In this document: positions 61,011-64,000 of the stretch, one piece after another | How the letters are laid out: every line of letters begins with the position of its first letter | How positions within the stretch are numbered: the stretch's first letter is position 1 | Assembly: GCA_003342815.1 (NCBI GenBank) | Contig: PTEX01000140.1 | Span: 1,344,315-1,408,314 of the forward strand | From: Eudromia elegans | Lineage: Eukaryota > Chordata > Aves > Tinamiformes > Tinamidae | Direction of reading: 5' to 3' | Length of the DNA: 64,000 nt | Notes under the pieces: model-generated | What the model saw: the letters and a program-made list of their open reading frames with translations, nothing else | Database searches by the model: none | What the model was told of the DNA's origin: nothing | Position numbers and translations under genes: made by a program

Positions 61011-63605
61011 GAAGACAGAACTGCATTTTACATTCTTTTTAACAGCCTTTTAAGGATGCAAGTCCTGTTTCGGGGATCCTAGCACAAAAACAGGCAACAT
61101 TCAGAAGACAAGTTCTCAGGATGCTCGCTATGAAGAGATAAAATAAAAAGATAAATGTTTTTGTATATTGCACTGTAGTGTTAGAAGAAATCTAACTGGT
61201 GTGGAGATGCAAAAGCAATGGAGACAAGAGACAAAGAAGTGTCTCAATTCCTTTTTTGCTAAGTTGGAATATAGATGACCACACAGTTGAGAATGGGAGT
61301 GAGGAATATGTTTCTTTTTCAGGAAATATAGCCCTGTAACAGACACAATATTGTTCATGTTTTCAATCCCAGGAGACCGCTAATATAGCCAAGTCTAAAA
61401 ACTCTTGCTGCAAGGCCAAGTTCTTCCCTTAGACACACATAGTCATTTCCCACAGAGAAGATAAACCTTAGGGCATCCAAGACTAGTGTCTGATCCTCTT
61501 CTGCTCTTCAGTCTCCTGGTAGCCATAAATGTGCAAACTAAACCTGGACCCTTTCCTGGCTGTCAAAGTTTCCTACTTACATGCCAGACTTTTGTGGAAA
61601 TAATGCATTTCAACAAATAATGTTTAATTTCTTTTGCTCTAAAATATTATTACAAATGAATGCTAAATTTGGTGAAGCAAGTACACAAGCATACAGACAC
61701 ACAGACATCTTTAACCTATATTATAACATTATCACAAAAAATGGGCATTGCACAAAACCATATATGTATCTGAACTAATTTTATTTAGTTTCCATATCCC
61801 TGGCTCAATAACAGTATGACCACATGTCTTCCTGTTCCGGTACTTAAGAGAGTGTAAGTGGTAGCTTGAGACCTATAGTTTACCACAGAGGCACAGAAAT
61901 ACAGATGTTTGCAATTTTTACCATGGGCTCATGTGTTCACAATTACCATGAAACCTGGTGTTCTCATAGCTCAGTAAAGCAGCATCCCCCACCATTTAAA
62001 CACTATATCCATGAGACCCATTTAGAGCTCTGGCAAACCCTGACTGTGACAGACAGTGTGGTCCAGTAGAGCAGGAGGGAAAAAGAATTAACTTGGCCAT
62101 GTGTCCTATTTTATATATAACATTTCACCGGTTTTGCTAGTATCGTTTTCCTCCGAAAGTTCAGTGTGTGTGAAGAAATTCTGTCTACAGTTAACAACAG
62201 AAATCTAATGGTACTTGGCTCAGATTCAGCCAGAAACATCCTACTCGACAGGCCCTTTGGTCAAATATCAGCAACCTGAACCAAGCAGAGAACAGGACAC
62301 ACACTCGATTTGCTCATCATCTACAGTAAACTTCTGCTGTGCTTTGAACACACTGCCACCCTTCATCCTAAAGGAAAGATTCTAAGGATACAAGCTTAAC
62401 CTGGAAGTGCCTATTTACATGGTTTCGTCTGGGGAAGGTGATTTGAACAAGGTGACTACTGAATGTATATGCCTCAGAATAGACATACTCAAACACATCA
62501 TGTTATTGACACATCTTTAAAAAGCCAAAACAAAGCTTCTTTTTTTGTTCAGACCAGAAGACAAATCTAAAGCTTTATTATAATCTCAATTTTCAAAATT
62601 TTCAGGAATAATTTTTTTTCTGTTTATAACGTGATAGCACGGGCCCAGCTCTGTTGCGACAGGCAATTCTGATACAAACAAGAGGCTTATGGAAACGTAT
62701 TGTTTAAAGGCTGCAAAAGGCTGCTCCCACAAAACTGGGAGCTAAATCTGCTGAGCTGTAAAATTCGGTAGTGTCCACACTTTGTTTCCTTGGTTCAGTC
62801 TTAGACTTCTTTTTTGAAGTAATCTGCACAGAGGCAAGCAATAACATAGAAGCAGATGTAAACCACATACACACTATCAAAATGCTCAGCATGCATTCAG
62901 TATATCATATCCTGATTTAACAGAATGATCTCAATTTGAAAATGTTAATATTATAGCCTTGTTGTCACAAAATACCTCCAGTTCCACAGAGGCAGTATTT
63001 GCTACACAAACTCAGTTTGCAAGTGATGGCTTTGTATTTGTAATGGTCCTCTTCACCGATTTAGTGGTACTTTTCAAAACTGAGGAAACAACATTGTTTA
63101 TTTACTGTTAACATGGATAGAGGAACAAAAAAAGGGAAGTAAAGTATTTATTTAGATTAGTATCTGTCACTTTTCAAGTTTATGTATTTGCAAGTGGCTT
63201 TTATAGAAAAACATAAAAACACATTTTGAGAGTAATGTGGAATGAATTAGATAGAAATAGTACCCCCTTAGTAACAAAGAGAAGTTAATGATGGGAAAGA
63301 TAGATCTATTTGAAGTCTATTAAAATACAAAAGCTAGTATGTTTACATAAATAAGTACACATCTATTTACTCATTAATCAGGCCACAGGGAAAAAAAAAA
63401 GAGGGTGTAGTGTTAGCATATTTGAGCTATTTATTTTTCAATATAGCGTGAATCTGTTCTCCCATGCTGGTTTTATTGAAGCAATGCAGGTGTAAATCTA
63501 TGTCTTTTTTATAAACTTCCATCAGTTCCTTGCATCATTCAATAATGAGATTCACAATTCAAAATGAAATTAAATAAAATAAATGAAATAAGCATCAAGG
63601 TTGCT
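61011..63605. other. AT-rich non-coding stretch
   Basis: No gene, RNA or transposon was recognised. All frames are under 80 codons and lack family signatures. Several A/T runs are present (near 62,610 and 63,390). Confidence 0.5.
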
Positions 63606-63765
63606 ACTTAGAGATCTGGATGGGTTGGAGGAATGGCCCAAGTACCTCAGAAAGTTCAAGAAACACATGTACAAATTCTTGCATCTGGGATGGTATAATC
63701 CCAAGTAAAGGTTGGGAGCTGAGTCTCTGGAAAGCTGCACAAATTCCCTTGTCGTGAGATTTTAC
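63606..63765 (+). mobile_element. Decayed CR1 LINE fragment (reverse transcriptase)
   Basis: The translation DLDGLEEWPKYLRKFKKHM then FLHLGWYNPK, a stop, and RLGAESLES follows the CR1 segment DLDRLExWAxxNLMKFNKxK … [22 protein letters not shown]. At the DNA level gagatctggatgggttggag matches the family text gagacctggacaggctggag closely. Only about 160 bases are recognisable, with a stop and substitutions, so it is old and truncated at both ends. It lies about 2.6 kb from the CR1 at 59,838 and in the same orientation, but it covers a segment that copy already has, so it is a separate insertion. Confidence 0.75.
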
Positions 63766-64000
63766 TGCTATTCCACTGGCTAAAGTATTGAATGATTCCG
63801 ATAGGCCAGCCCTTCCTTTTTAACAAATTGAGCATCATGTGATTTGTATCTTAATTAATAAACATATCCATTTTATTCATAATGACATTGCAAATGGAAG
63901 ACTACAACAAAATGTTAGAGAGCTTCTTGGGGGGCCCTGGAAGTTATGCAGACTGAAGAGAATATCCCAACTATTAGTGCAATTCTCAGTGATGCTTTAT

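Noticed and set aside
1-64000. Search for tRNA, rRNA, snRNA, CRISPR, LTR retroviral or DNA-transposon features
   Set aside because: No tRNA B-box with a matching cloverleaf, no spaced repeat array, no paired LTRs or retroviral protein text, and no transposase or clear terminal inverted repeats were seen by eye.

Overview
This window looks like nuclear DNA from a bird, or less likely another sauropsid. The only interspersed repeats I recognise are CR1-type LINEs of several ages. They carry the avian-style 3' end of repeated TCATAGAA/ATTCTATG octamers and show frequent 5' truncation. The rest is AT-rich, non-operonic sequence with short random open frames and microsatellites. I see no bacterial, viral, LTR-retroviral, tRNA, rRNA or CRISPR features.

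Layout. From 1 to about 30,190 the sequence is AT-rich and looks intergenic or intronic. It is interrupted by an old CR1 piece on the minus strand (about 2,290-2,850), a 70-bp CR1 3' end (12,107-12,176), and a very decayed ancient CR1/L3-like reverse-transcriptase remnant (about 20,715-21,130). From about 30,190 to 33,500 there are three CpG-dense blocks; the strongest contains a 195-base assembly gap (32,872-33,066). This is the one place that looks like a gene start, perhaps a bidirectional one. No downstream coding exon could be recognised on either side, so the gene is unnamed; it may have long introns or be non-coding. From 33,500 to 37,200 AT-rich sequence returns, with a short GC-rich patch near 36,825-37,015.

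The right half holds most of the repeats. An old CR1 at about 37,207-39,150 (minus) still shows endonuclease-domain text. A cluster of three minus-strand CR1 copies lies at about 43,774-47,332. The first of these keeps a long open reverse-transcriptase frame with its catalytic motifs. A plus-strand CR1 (59,838-61,010) and a decayed fragment (63,606-63,765) follow. The gaps between them hold microsatellites, a few perfect hairpins and one good CTCF-type motif.

How it works together. The CR1 copies are independent, 5'-truncated insertions rather than parts of a pathway. The CpG cluster is the only candidate host regulatory centre. I found no convincing undescribed system. The best leads are the gap-interrupted CpG cluster, the open CR1 reverse-transcriptase frame, the two near-identical CR1 arms in direct orientation, and a few unexplained duplications and hairpins. 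All homology statements come from remembered family sequences compared by eye; no search was run.
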